A stretch of DNA of 64,000 nt from assembly GCF_900089455.2 (NCBI RefSeq), contig NZ_LT907988.1, positions 1,240,001 to 1,304,000 on the forward strand, written 5' to 3'. Positions 55,277 through 64,000 of the stretch are shown here, one piece after another; the stretch's first letter is position 1, and every line of letters begins with the position of its first letter. Source of the DNA: Orrella dioscoreae (GTDB lineage Bacteria > Pseudomonadota > Gammaproteobacteria > Burkholderiales > Burkholderiaceae_B). The translations under genes were made by a program, and so were the position numbers. The notes below the pieces were generated by a model. The model had not been told where the DNA came from and searched no databases. It worked only from the letters and a program-made list of their open reading frames with translations.

Positions 55277-55310
55277 GCGACGGGCCCGTTCACAGCGGGC
55301 CCGTCGCTGT
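55277..55310 (+). terminator. Hairpin after hydroxybutyrate dehydrogenase
   Basis: A 12-bp perfect GC-rich stem (55277-55288 with 55296-55307) with a 7-nt loop, followed only by TGTCTGAT. Likely terminator with a poor T-run. Confidence 0.55.
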
Positions 55311-55331
55311 CTGATAGAACCTGGAGTTCCC

Positions 55332-56105
55332 ATGCTGTATCTGCTTTCCCCGGCCAAGAAGCTGGACTACGACACGCCCCTGCGGCACACCAAGCACACG
55401 CAGCCGCTCTTCACCAAGGACGCCAGCGCGCTCATTGCCGTGCTGAAGACGCTGTCGGCCGACGAGGTCGGCGAACTGATGACGCTGAGCCCCGCGCTGT
55501 CGCAGTTGAATGCCGACCGCTATGCCGAGTGGAAGCCGAGCTTCACCGAGGCCGACTCCCGCCAGGCCGTGCTGGCCTTCAATGGCGATGTCTACGAAGG
55601 CCTGGAGGCCGCCAGCCTGTCGCCCGCGCAACTGGACTGGGCGCAGGAGCACCTGGCGATCCTGAGCGGCCTGTATGGCGTGCTGCGCCCGCTCGACCTG
55701 ATGCGCCCCTATCGCCTGGAAATGGGCACGCGCCTGGCCACGTCCAGGGGCAAGAACCTGTACGACTTCTGGGGCGACAAGCTGGCCGAGTACCTGAACA
55801 CGCGCCAGGAAGGCGAGAAGACGCCCATCATCGTGAACCTGGCGTCCGAGGAGTATTTCAAGTCGGTGCCCAACAAGGCGCTGAAGGCGCGCGTGGTGCA
55901 GTGCGTGTTCCAGGACTGGAAGAACGATGCCTGGAAGGTCATCAGCTTCCACGCCAAGCGCGCGCGCGGGCTGATGGCGCGCTACGCCATCCAGCACAAG
56001 ATCAACACGCCGCAGAAGCTGCAGGGTTTCGACAGCGAAGGCTATGCCTTCGATGCCGCTGCGTCCTCGGAGGACAAGCTGGTGTTCCGCCGCAGGCAGG
56101 ACTGA
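55332..56105 (+). CDS. yaaA: Peroxide stress protein YaaA (UPF0246)
   Basis: A 257-residue DUF328/YaaA protein, linked in E. coli to lowering intracellular free iron under hydrogen peroxide stress; it binds DNA. Characteristic are the start MLYLLSPAKKLDYD, LNADRYAEW, AILSGLYGVLRPLDLMRPYRLEMGT, NLASEEYFK and the end GYAFD. ATG 55332 begins the conserved sequence. Monocistronic between a terminator-like hairpin and the convergent FUSC gene. Confidence 0.96.
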   Translation: MLYLLSPAKKLDYDTPLRHTKHTQPLFTKDASALIAVLKTLSADEVGELMTLSPALSQLNADRYAEWKPSFTEADSRQAVLAFNGDVYEGLEAASLSPAQLDWAQEHLAILSGLYGVLRPLDLMRPYRLEMGTRLATSRGKNLYDFWGDKLAEYLNTRQEGEKTPIIVNLASEEYFKSVPNKALKARVVQCVFQDWKNDAWKVISFHAKRARGLMARYAIQHKINTPQKLQGFDSEGYAFDAAASSEDKLVFRRRQD

Positions 56106-56131
56106 GGCAAGGACTGATGCCGTGATGCCGC

Positions 56132-58378
56132 TCAGGCAGCCTGCCTGGCGGGCAGGACCGGCCCGGCCGGATCGGCCAGCCCGCCCAGCTCCTTCACCAG
56201 CATCTGCGCGGCCTTCTGCATCTGCCGCAGCGGATAGGCCAGCGCGGCCAGGTCGCCGTCGGTCTCGATGGTGATGTTGGCCAGGGAGTCCGCCGGCTGT
56301 TCACCGTCCAGCACCGCCTGGATCTGGGCCAGCATCTGCGCCATGCCGGGCGGCGTGGCGGGCAGGTCGGCCAGCATGGGCATGGCGGCCGCGATCTGTG
56401 ATGCCAGGATGTGGTTCTGGATCATCAGGTTGTTCACCTCGGGCACGTTCTGCTGCCGCGAGCGAGGCTCGTTCATCATCCGATAGAAAGCCTCGGCCAT
56501 GTTGGCGAAGGCCACGTGCACGTTCTTGCGCGAGAGCTGCCAGGACAGGTTGGCCTCTTGCAGCTCCGCGGGATTGGCGGCCACTTCGGAGGAACCGGAC
56601 TCTGCCGGCGCGGCCGTCACGCTGGCGTCCTGCCGGGCGTGGCGCGCCTGCATCTGTCCGACGTAGCGCAGGCCGCTGCGCAGGTATTCCCGGTTGGCCG
56701 ACAGTGCCGCGCGCGACAGCGGTCCCATGTAGCGGTGTTCCCACCACGGCAGGAAGTAGCTGCAGGCCAGCGCCAGCGCGCAGCCCACGGCGGTGTCCAG
56801 CGCGCGCTCGCCCACCACGGCCAGGGTGCCCGGCGAGATGAAGTGGAAGGCCAGCAGCACGAAGAGCGTGTTGAAGACGCCGCTGGCCATGTAGTTCACC
56901 AGCACCAGGCTGTTGCCCAGCACGCAGGCCACCAGCATGATGGCGAACAGCACGCTGGGCTTGTCGGTGGCGTGGAAGGCGGCCAGCGCCAGGCCGCAGC
57001 CCATCAGCGTGCCCAGCAGGCGCCAGCCGTTGCGCTGGCGCGTGACGGCGAAACCCGGCTTCATGATGATGACCACGGTCAGCACGATCCAGTAGCCATG
57101 CGGCTGCAGTTGCGGCACGAAGGCGGTCAGCGTCATGGCCAGGGCGGCCGCCAGCGTCACCCGAAGTGCGTAGCGGCAGTGCGGCGAGTCCAGGCGCAGG
57201 TTGCTGGTCAGCATGCCCACCCGGAATTGCTGGCGCGACAGGAAGCGCGTGAGCGATTTGTCCAGGCGCAGCGAGCCCACGGGCACGGCGTCGGCCGCGC
57301 CACGGGTGTGTTCGTACAGGCGGTCCACCACGCGCGCCGCGTTGCGCAGCCGGCGCAGCACCTGCACCAGCACGGCATAGACCTCGGGGTTGCTGGCTGG
57401 AAAGTCCTGCTGGCGCAACTGTTCCAGCTCGTATTCGATGGCGCGCAGTTCGGCCTTCACGCTGTTGCGGTGCACGGCGGGCCGGTTGCGCGACACGGCC
57501 AGCGCGATGTGGTCCAGGTCCAGCGACATCTTGCGCAGGGCGTCGCGGCCGAAGAGCAGCACGTCGGCGTCGCCCAGCGCCCGCCGCAGCAGGGCATAGT
57601 CGGTGTGCGTGGCGATCATCGTGTCCAGCAGCGCGATCATGTCCGAGAACAGGTTCCACAGCATGACGCGCCTGCGGTCGCCCGCGCCGCCGCCGCGGGG
57701 CAGGGCGCGCAGCACCATGTCGCGGGCGGCCTGGTGCTGCTCGGTCATGGTGGCCTGGCGCAGGATCATGTTGCGGTAGCAGTCGTCCAGGTCGTTGTTG
57801 ACGTCATAGAAGGCCGAGCGGGCCGCCATGTATTCGCCGGTGGCGAAGAGCGCCACGGACAGCGCCTGCTGTTCCTCCCGCAGGCCGAAGAGCCGGCTGG
57901 CCACCGTGCTGAAGAGCAGGTAGAACAGGCCGCCGCCCAGGGTGGCGGTGGCGTGCAGCAGCACCTGGCCGGGTGACAGCGGCGAGTGCATGGTCAGGCT
58001 CATCAGCAGCAGGCAGGCGAAGCTGATCTGCCCGCCCTTGCGGCCGAACACGGACAGCATGGAGAACGCGAAGCACTGGGCCACCACGGCAGCCCAGATG
58101 AGCATGGGGTGGGAGGAGGCCAGCCCGGTGATGGCCACGGTGGCCGTCCCCAGGATGCTGCCGCCCAGCATCTCGTTGGCGCGGTGCCAGTGCGGCCCCG
58201 GCTGGTCGATGATGGCCACGCACAGGGCGCCGAAGGTGGCGATGAGCCCGATCGCCATCTGGTCGAACAGCCCGCCCAGCACCATCACGGGGGCCAGCAT
58301 GCCCACCGCCTGCCGCACGCCGCCGAAGAAGAAGTGGCTGTAGACGAAGCGGTGCAGGTGCGAAAGACGCAATTCCAT
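56132..58378 (-). CDS. FUSC family inner-membrane protein (YccS/YhfK type)
   Basis: A 748-residue protein with two six-helix membrane blocks (about 15-165 and 385-530) each followed by a cytoplasmic helical domain, the YccS/YhfK architecture of the fusaric-acid-resistance superfamily. LIATFGALCVAIIDQPGPHWHRANEMLGG and HGYWIVLTVVIIMKPGFAVTRQRNGWRLLGTLMG are the two conserved loops. Probably an efflux-type protein; the substrate is not known. ATG 58378 is preferred over 58408 since the first helix follows. It is convergent with yaaA (26 nt). Confidence 0.9.
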   Translation of the reverse strand: MELRLSHLHRFVYSHFFFGGVRQAVGMLAPVMVLGGLFDQMAIGLIATFGALCVAIIDQPGPHWHRANEMLGGSILGTATVAITGLASSHPMLIWAAVVAQCFAFSMLSVFGRKGGQISFACLLLMSLTMHSPLSPGQVLLHATATLGGGLFYLLFSTVASRLFGLREEQQALSVALFATGEYMAARSAFYDVNNDLDDCYRNMILRQATMTEQHQAARDMVLRALPRGGGAGDRRRVMLWNLFSDMIALLDTMIATHTDYALLRRALGDADVLLFGRDALRKMSLDLDHIALAVSRNRPAVHRNSVKAELRAIEYELEQLRQQDFPASNPEVYAVLVQVLRRLRNAARVVDRLYEHTRGAADAVPVGSLRLDKSLTRFLSRQQFRVGMLTSNLRLDSPHCRYALRVTLAAALAMTLTAFVPQLQPHGYWIVLTVVIIMKPGFAVTRQRNGWRLLGTLMGCGLALAAFHATDKPSVLFAIMLVACVLGNSLVLVNYMASGVFNTLFVLLAFHFISPGTLAVVGERALDTAVGCALALACSYFLPWWEHRYMGPLSRAALSANREYLRSGLRYVGQMQARHARQDASVTAAPAESGSSEVAANPAELQEANLSWQLSRKNVHVAFANMAEAFYRMMNEPRSRQQNVPEVNNLMIQNHILASQIAAAMPMLADLPATPPGMAQMLAQIQAVLDGEQPADSLANITIETDGDLAALAYPLRQMQKAAQMLVKELGGLADPAGPVLPARQAA

Positions 58379-58788
58379 GTGCGGCGGGCCGTGGTAAGGA
58401 TGCCGCACAGTATAGGGAGGCGGGGGGCGAATGCACGAGTTTCATTTGCTCATAACTTGACGGCGCGGTAAAGTCAGCAGCTTGCCGTCCGTGGGTACCT
58501 CTTCGGGCGGCCATTGGCAACCACGTGCCCGGGCCATCCTCCGGGCAGATGCGCCAGTCTTACTGCCGCCGGCCCCGCCACAAGCGTTGGCGCCGAGGCT
58601 TCCGTTTCGATCCAGTAGCAATGCGTTTTCGACGAACGCGCGACGGGTCGGCCGGGTATCCGGGTGGAGGGGTTCCGTGAACCTCGAAGCGCCGGAGCAT
58701 CCGACCAGACACCGTGGCGATTCCCGCTGCCGCCGCAATCCGGGCAGGCCGCAATCGAAAAGGCAGAGCCGGTTATGAAAGGAATTTC
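58379..58788. other. 410-nt gap upstream of ilvI
   Basis: This divergent gap holds the FUSC and ilvI start regions. AAAGGA (58778-58783) is the ilvI ribosome binding site. I see no branched-chain-rich leader peptide, no attenuator with a T-run and no clear -35/-10 pair. A TTGACG at 58457-58462 lacks a partner at the right distance. Confidence 0.5.
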
Positions 58789-60507
58789 ATGGAACTCAAT
58801 GGCGCCGACATCGTCGTGCGCTGCCTGGCCGATGAAGGCGTGGAACACGTCTTTGGCTATCCTGGCGGCGCGGTGTTGTACATCTACGACGCAATCTTCA
58901 AGCAAGACAAATTCCAGCACATCCTCGTTCGCCACGAACAGGCTGCCGTGCACGCGGCCGATGCCTATTCGCGCGCGTCGGACAAGGTGGGCGTGTGCCT
59001 GGTCACCAGCGGCCCGGGCCTGACCAACGCGGTCACCGGCATCGCCACGGCCTACATGGACTCGATCCCCATGGTGATCCTGTCCGGCCAGGTGCCCACC
59101 CACGCCATCGGCGAGGATGCCTTCCAGGAATGCGACACCGTGGGCATCACCCGCCCCTGCGTGAAGCACAACTTCCTGGTGCGCGACGTGAAGGACCTGG
59201 CGGAAACCATGCGCAAGGCTTTCCACATTGCGCGTACCGGCCGCCCCGGCCCCGTCCTGGTGGATATCCCCAAGGACATCACCGTGGCGCACTGCAAGTA
59301 CACCCCGCCCCGCGGCGAGATCACGATGCGCTCGTACGCGCCGGTCGTGAAGGGGCACCAGGGCCAGATCAAGAAGGCCGTGCAGATGCTGCTGGCCGCC
59401 GAACGCCCCATGATCTATTCGGGCGGCGGCGTCATCCTGTCGGACGCGGCGCCGGAGCTGCAGCAGGTCGTCGACCTGCTGGACGCGCCCTGCACCAACA
59501 CGCTGATGGGCCTGGGCGCGCTGCCCGCCAGCCACCACCACTACCTGGGCATGCCGGGCATGCACGGCACCTACGAGGCCAACATGGCCATGCAGCACTG
59601 CGACGTGCTGCTGGCCATCGGCGCGCGCTTCGATGACCGGGTGATCGGCAATCCCAAGCACTTCGCGCAGAACCCGCGCAAGATCATCCACATCGACATC
59701 GACCCTTCGTCGATCTCGAAGCGGGTGAAGGTGGATGTGCCCATCGTCGGCAACGTCAAGGACGTGCTGGTCGAACTGATCGCCCAATACGAAGCCACGG
59801 CGGCGACCCCGCGCGCCAACCAGGCCGCGCTGACGCGCTGGTGGCAGCAGGTCGATGCGTGGCGCGGCAAGGACTGCCTGAAGTACACGCCGTCCGACGA
59901 GCTCATCAAGCCGCAATACGTGGTGGAAACGCTGTGGAAGGTGACGGGCGGCGACGCCTTCGTGACGTCCGACGTGGGCCAGCACCAGATGTGGGCTGCG
60001 CAGTACTACCGCTTCAACAAGCCGCGCCGCTGGATCAATTCCGGCGGCCTGGGCACCATGGGCGTGGGCCTGCCGTACGCCATGGGCGTGCAGATGGCCA
60101 ATCCGGGCCAGGACATCGCCGTCATTACCGGCGAAGCCTCGATCCAGATGAACATCCAGGAGCTGTCGACCTGCCAGCAATACCACCTGACGCCCAAGAT
60201 CATCTGCCTGAACAACCGCTACCTGGGCATGGTCCGGCAGTGGCAGCAGATCGATTACGGCTCGCGCTATTCCGAGTCCTACATGGATTCGCTGCCCGAC
60301 TTCGTCAAGCTGGCCGAGGCCTATGGCCACGTGGGCCTGCGCATCGAGAAGCCCTCGGACGTGGAACCGGCGCTGCGCGAGGCTTTCGCGAAGAAGGACA
60401 GGCTGGTGTTCCTCGACTTCCTCACCGACCGCACCGAGAACGTCTGGCCGATGGTCAAGGCGGGACGCGGGCTGACCGAGATGCTGCTCGGTTCGGAAGA
60501 TCTGTAG
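58789..60507 (+). CDS. ilvI: Acetolactate synthase large subunit
   Basis: IlvI condenses two pyruvates, or pyruvate and 2-oxobutyrate, using thiamine diphosphate and FAD; first common step of Val, Leu and Ile synthesis. The 572-residue protein has FGYPGGAVLYIYDA, the catalytic Glu50 (VRHEQAAVHAADAYSR), SGPGLTNAVTG and the TPP-domain SGGLGTMGVGLPYAMG. The cofactor-anchoring GDGS motif is read as GEAS (448-451), then IQMNIQELSTCQQ and NNRYLGMVRQWQ. ATG 58789 has AAAGGA upstream. ilvH starts 10 nt later. Confidence 0.96.
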   Translation: MELNGADIVVRCLADEGVEHVFGYPGGAVLYIYDAIFKQDKFQHILVRHEQAAVHAADAYSRASDKVGVCLVTSGPGLTNAVTGIATAYMDSIPMVILSGQVPTHAIGEDAFQECDTVGITRPCVKHNFLVRDVKDLAETMRKAFHIARTGRPGPVLVDIPKDITVAHCKYTPPRGEITMRSYAPVVKGHQGQIKKAVQMLLAAERPMIYSGGGVILSDAAPELQQVVDLLDAPCTNTLMGLGALPASHHHYLGMPGMHGTYEANMAMQHCDVLLAIGARFDDRVIGNPKHFAQNPRKIIHIDIDPSSISKRVKVDVPIVGNVKDVLVELIAQYEATAATPRANQAALTRWWQQVDAWRGKDCLKYTPSDELIKPQYVVETLWKVTGGDAFVTSDVGQHQMWAAQYYRFNKPRRWINSGGLGTMGVGLPYAMGVQMANPGQDIAVITGEASIQMNIQELSTCQQYHLTPKIICLNNRYLGMVRQWQQIDYGSRYSESYMDSLPDFVKLAEAYGHVGLRIEKPSDVEPALREAFAKKDRLVFLDFLTDRTENVWPMVKAGRGLTEMLLGSEDL

Positions 60508-62073
<1,566 letters not shown>

Positions 62074-62138
62074 TCAGTACCACCGGAAGCATCGCCGCCT
62101 GCCCGGCTCGACCGGCAGGCGGACTTTGCCCCCAGGGG

Positions 62139-62167
62139 ACGCCCGCCATGTGCGGGCGTTTTTTTTT
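62139..62167 (+). terminator. Terminator of the ilvIHC operon
   Basis: An 8-bp perfect stem (62139-62146 with 62152-62159), 5-nt loop and nine consecutive T. Flanking segments 62106-62121 and 62186-62207 are themselves imperfect inverted copies and could form a larger enclosing stem. Confidence 0.93.
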
Positions 62168-62314
62168 GTGCGAGCTGACGTCCTGCGCCTGCCGGAGCCG
62201 GTCGAGCAGGGGGCGGGCGGGGCGTAGACAGCATGGGAGACAGGGGAGGGCCTTCGGGTTTGTTCTGTGTACGGCCGGCACCGCGCGCTTTTGCTTTCGG
62301 TTAACCTTTCGTCT

Positions 62315-62998
62315 ATGAATAAACCTGCCTACCCCCACCCCATCATTGCCCGCGAAGGCTGGCCGTTCGTCGCCGGATCGCTCGCACTGGCCGTGCTGGC
62401 GTCGTTCTGGACCGCCTGGGCCGCGATCCCGCTGTGGATCATCGCGATCTTCGTCCTCCAGTTCTTCCGCGATCCGCCCCGGCTCGCCCCGGACTCCACC
62501 ACCGCGGTGCTGTCGCCCGCCGATGGCCGCATCGTCGCCGTCGAGCACGTGCGCGACCCCTATGCCGATCGCGACGCGCTGAAGATCAGCGTGTTCATGA
62601 ATGTCTTCAACGTGCACTCGAACCGCGCCCCGGTCGACGGCACGGTGACGCACGTGCAATATTTCCCGGGCCGTTTCTTCAACGCCGCGCTGGACAAGGC
62701 GTCGCTGGAGAACGAGCGCAACGCCATGGTCATCCACACGCCCGACGGCCACGTGGTCACCGCCACGCAGGTGGCTGGCCTGGTCGCCAAGCGCATTCTC
62801 TGCTACGTGCAGCCGGGCGACGTGCTGGCCCGCGGCCAGCGCTATGGCTTCATCCGTTTCGGTTCGCGCGTCGACGTCTACCTGCCGCCCGCCTCGCGTC
62901 CGCGCGTGGCCCTGGGCGACAAGGTCAGCGCCACCAGCACGGTGCTGGCCGACCTCGCGCCGGCCGCCGCTGCCGCCGCGCCCGTGCAGCAAGGCTGA
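62315..62998 (+). CDS. psd: Phosphatidylserine decarboxylase proenzyme
   Basis: Psd converts phosphatidylserine to phosphatidylethanolamine in the inner membrane after self-cleavage. The 227-residue proenzyme is the short (PSD-A) type: two N-terminal hydrophobic stretches (19-49), [28 protein letters not shown], and the cleavage site Gly183-Ser184 ([11 protein letters not shown]), where Ser184 becomes the pyruvoyl group. ATG 62315 begins the natural N terminus. pssA follows after 7 nt. Confidence 0.95.
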   Translation: MNKPAYPHPIIAREGWPFVAGSLALAVLASFWTAWAAIPLWIIAIFVLQFFRDPPRLAPDSTTAVLSPADGRIVAVEHVRDPYADRDALKISVFMNVFNVHSNRAPVDGTVTHVQYFPGRFFNAALDKASLENERNAMVIHTPDGHVVTATQVAGLVAKRILCYVQPGDVLARGQRYGFIRFGSRVDVYLPPASRPRVALGDKVSATSTVLADLAPAAAAAAPVQQG

Positions 62999-63005
62999 TC
63001 CGGCG

Positions 63006-63773
63006 ATGGGTGATCTGCGTTTGCGTGAAGAGAAGCTGCGCCGCGGCATCTACCTGCTGCCCAACGCCTTCACGACGGCGGCCCTCTTCGCGGGTTTCTA
63101 CGCCATCGTGCAGGCCATGAACGACCGGTTCGAGGCGGCCGCCATCGCCATTTTCGCGGCGATGGTGCTGGACGGCATGGACGGCCGGGTGGCGCGCCTC
63201 ACCAACACCCAGTCGGCCTTCGGCGAGCAATACGACTCGCTGTCCGACATGACGTCGTTCGGCGTGGCGCCGGCGCTGGTGATCTATGAATGGTCGCTGC
63301 ATGGCCTGGGCCGCTGGGGCTGGCTGGCGGCGTTCGTCTACGTGGCGGGGGCTGCCCTGCGGCTGGCCCGCTTCAACACCAACATCGCCGTGGTGGACAA
63401 GCGGTATTTTCAGGGCCTGCCCAGTCCCGCCGCGGCCGCGATGGTGGCCGGCTTCGTCTGGCTGGCCGTCGACAACAAATTCCCGATGCAGGATGGCCTG
63501 CTGGCCTGGACGGCGTTCGCGCTCACGCTCTATGCCGGCGTTTCCATGGTGAGCAACGCGCCGTTCTTCAGCGGCAAGTCGTTCGCGCTGGGCCGCAGCG
63601 TGCCGTTCTGGGGCATCCTGCTGGTGGTGGCGGTGTTCGTCTTCGTCTCCAGCGATCCTCCCCTCGTGCTCTTCGGCCTGTTCGTCATCTATGGGCTGTC
63701 GGGCTGGGTGCAGTGGCTGTGGCGCTGGAACCGCGTGCGCCGCCTGCAACAGGAACGCCGCATCGACGCCTGA
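63006..63773 (+). CDS. pssA: CDP-diacylglycerol-serine O-phosphatidyltransferase
   Basis: PssA makes phosphatidylserine from CDP-diacylglycerol and serine, the substrate of the preceding Psd. The 255-residue membrane protein has the CDP-alcohol phosphotransferase signature DGMDGRVARLTNTQSAFGEQ then YDSLSD with all four aspartates, N-terminal RRGIYLLPNAFTTAALFAGF and about seven helices. The start at 63006 (MGDLRLREEK) is preferred to a longer in-frame start that overlaps psd. The pair psd-pssA forms a compact operon closed by a terminator. Confidence 0.96.
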   Translation: MGDLRLREEKLRRGIYLLPNAFTTAALFAGFYAIVQAMNDRFEAAAIAIFAAMVLDGMDGRVARLTNTQSAFGEQYDSLSDMTSFGVAPALVIYEWSLHGLGRWGWLAAFVYVAGAALRLARFNTNIAVVDKRYFQGLPSPAAAAMVAGFVWLAVDNKFPMQDGLLAWTAFALTLYAGVSMVSNAPFFSGKSFALGRSVPFWGILLVVAVFVFVSSDPPLVLFGLFVIYGLSGWVQWLWRWNRVRRLQQERRIDA

Positions 63774-63797
63774 TGGATAGCCAAGCGGCTCAAGACA

Positions 63798-63830
63798 ACG
63801 AAAAACCCGGCCACAGGCCGGGTTTTTCGT
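63798..63830. terminator. Bidirectional terminator after pssA
   Basis: A 15-bp perfect stem (63798-63812 with 63816-63830) with loop ACA, carrying A and T runs at its base, so it can stop transcription from both sides. Confidence 0.9.
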
Positions 63831-63857
63831 CATGCGTCACGGCTGCGCGGGGATGTC

Positions 63858-64000
63858 TCAGTCCCGGTTGTCGCCGCGATCCTCGTACATCGGATCGGGG
63901 CCGGGGTGGCGGCGATTGAGCAGCGTGCCGTCGGCGCCCATGTAGAGGTACATGAGCGAGTTCCAGACACCGCTCTCGCGATAGCGATAGGCCCAGGTGA
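63858..64000 (-). CDS. 3' end of a lipoprotein-like gene, possibly BamE/SmpA family
   Basis: The minus-strand frame enters from the right edge and stops with TGA at 63858. The visible 47 residues read TWAYRYRESGVWNSLMYLYM, then GADGTLLNRRHPGPDPMYEDRGDNRD. The WxYRxRE followed by a Y-x-x-x-DG-x-L strand resembles the last strands of SmpA/OmlA (BamE-like) domains, but too little is present to be sure. Its N terminus and any lipobox lie outside the window. Confidence 0.5.
   Translation of the reverse strand, partial: TWAYRYRESGVWNSLMYLYMGADGTLLNRRHPGPDPMYEDRGDNRD

Noticed and set aside
58549-58680. A 43-codon Arg-rich frame in the ilvI leader as a possible attenuator peptide
   Set aside because: It has no ribosome binding site, lacks runs of Val, Leu or Ile, and no terminator/antiterminator pair follows.

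Overview
The window looks like chromosomal DNA from a high-GC betaproteobacterium of the Alcaligenaceae, in the Bordetella/Achromobacter range. That placement rests on gene content and family resemblance: DUF1841, RegA/RegB, the cyo oxidase, an ilvI-ilvH-ilvC operon, and two different isocitrate dehydrogenases. No alignment was run. Nearly all of the sequence is densely packed, vertically plausible core or niche metabolism. I see no insertion sequence, integrase, phage or CRISPR array.

Layout, 0-16.7 kb: the window opens inside a monomeric NADP isocitrate dehydrogenase (3' end only). Next come an IclR regulator and a divergent galactonate (De Ley-Doudoroff) operon dgoK-dgoA-dgoD-dgoT, DUF1841, and a second, dimeric icd. 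A nitric-oxide module follows: nnrS, a small membrane protein, ytfE/ric and norR. A textbook sigma54 promoter faces ytfE, and three perfect GGT-N7-ACC NorR sites lie in the ytfE/norR divergent region. A two-gene DUF4212 plus sodium:solute symporter unit, an Smr-domain protein and trxB complete this part.

16.7-34.9 kb: ftsK-lolA-rarA-serS is a core-gene run, followed by a crotonase and a DUF3597 protein. A compact minus-strand block reads cyoA-cyoB-cyoC-cyoD-SURF1-regB-regA. Adjacent genes in it overlap or nearly touch, except for a 30-nt cyoA-cyoB gap. This joins a ubiquinol oxidase to a two-component system whose sensor carries the quinone-binding GGxxNPF motif. Then come an MHS-type transporter, a stress-type SDR, a TSUP permease, DUF3079, and a secreted protein made of two tandem copies of one unknown domain.

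36-54 kb: a LysR regulator diverges from a YcaC-like hydrolase, XapX, amidohydrolase and MFS/ABM fusion cluster. DsbA-like and S9 peptidase genes follow. An iron-type block comprises an MFS exporter, a small membrane protein, a TonB-dependent transducer with STN domain, FecR and FecI, with possible Fur sites. From about 52.0 to 53.9 kb the base composition is visibly less GC-rich and holds four unrecognised small genes, ending near tRNA-Ser(CGA).

54-64 kb: 3-hydroxybutyrate dehydrogenase, yaaA, a FUSC efflux-type protein, ilvI-ilvH-ilvC with a strong terminator, psd-pssA, and the 3' end of a possible BamE/SmpA-like lipoprotein gene running off the right edge. The most striking signals are the complete NorR/sigma54 regulatory architecture, the cyo-SURF1-regBA arrangement, a 9-bp poly(C) tract that switches the reading frame of the IclR gene between two start codons, and the low-GC small-gene pocket.
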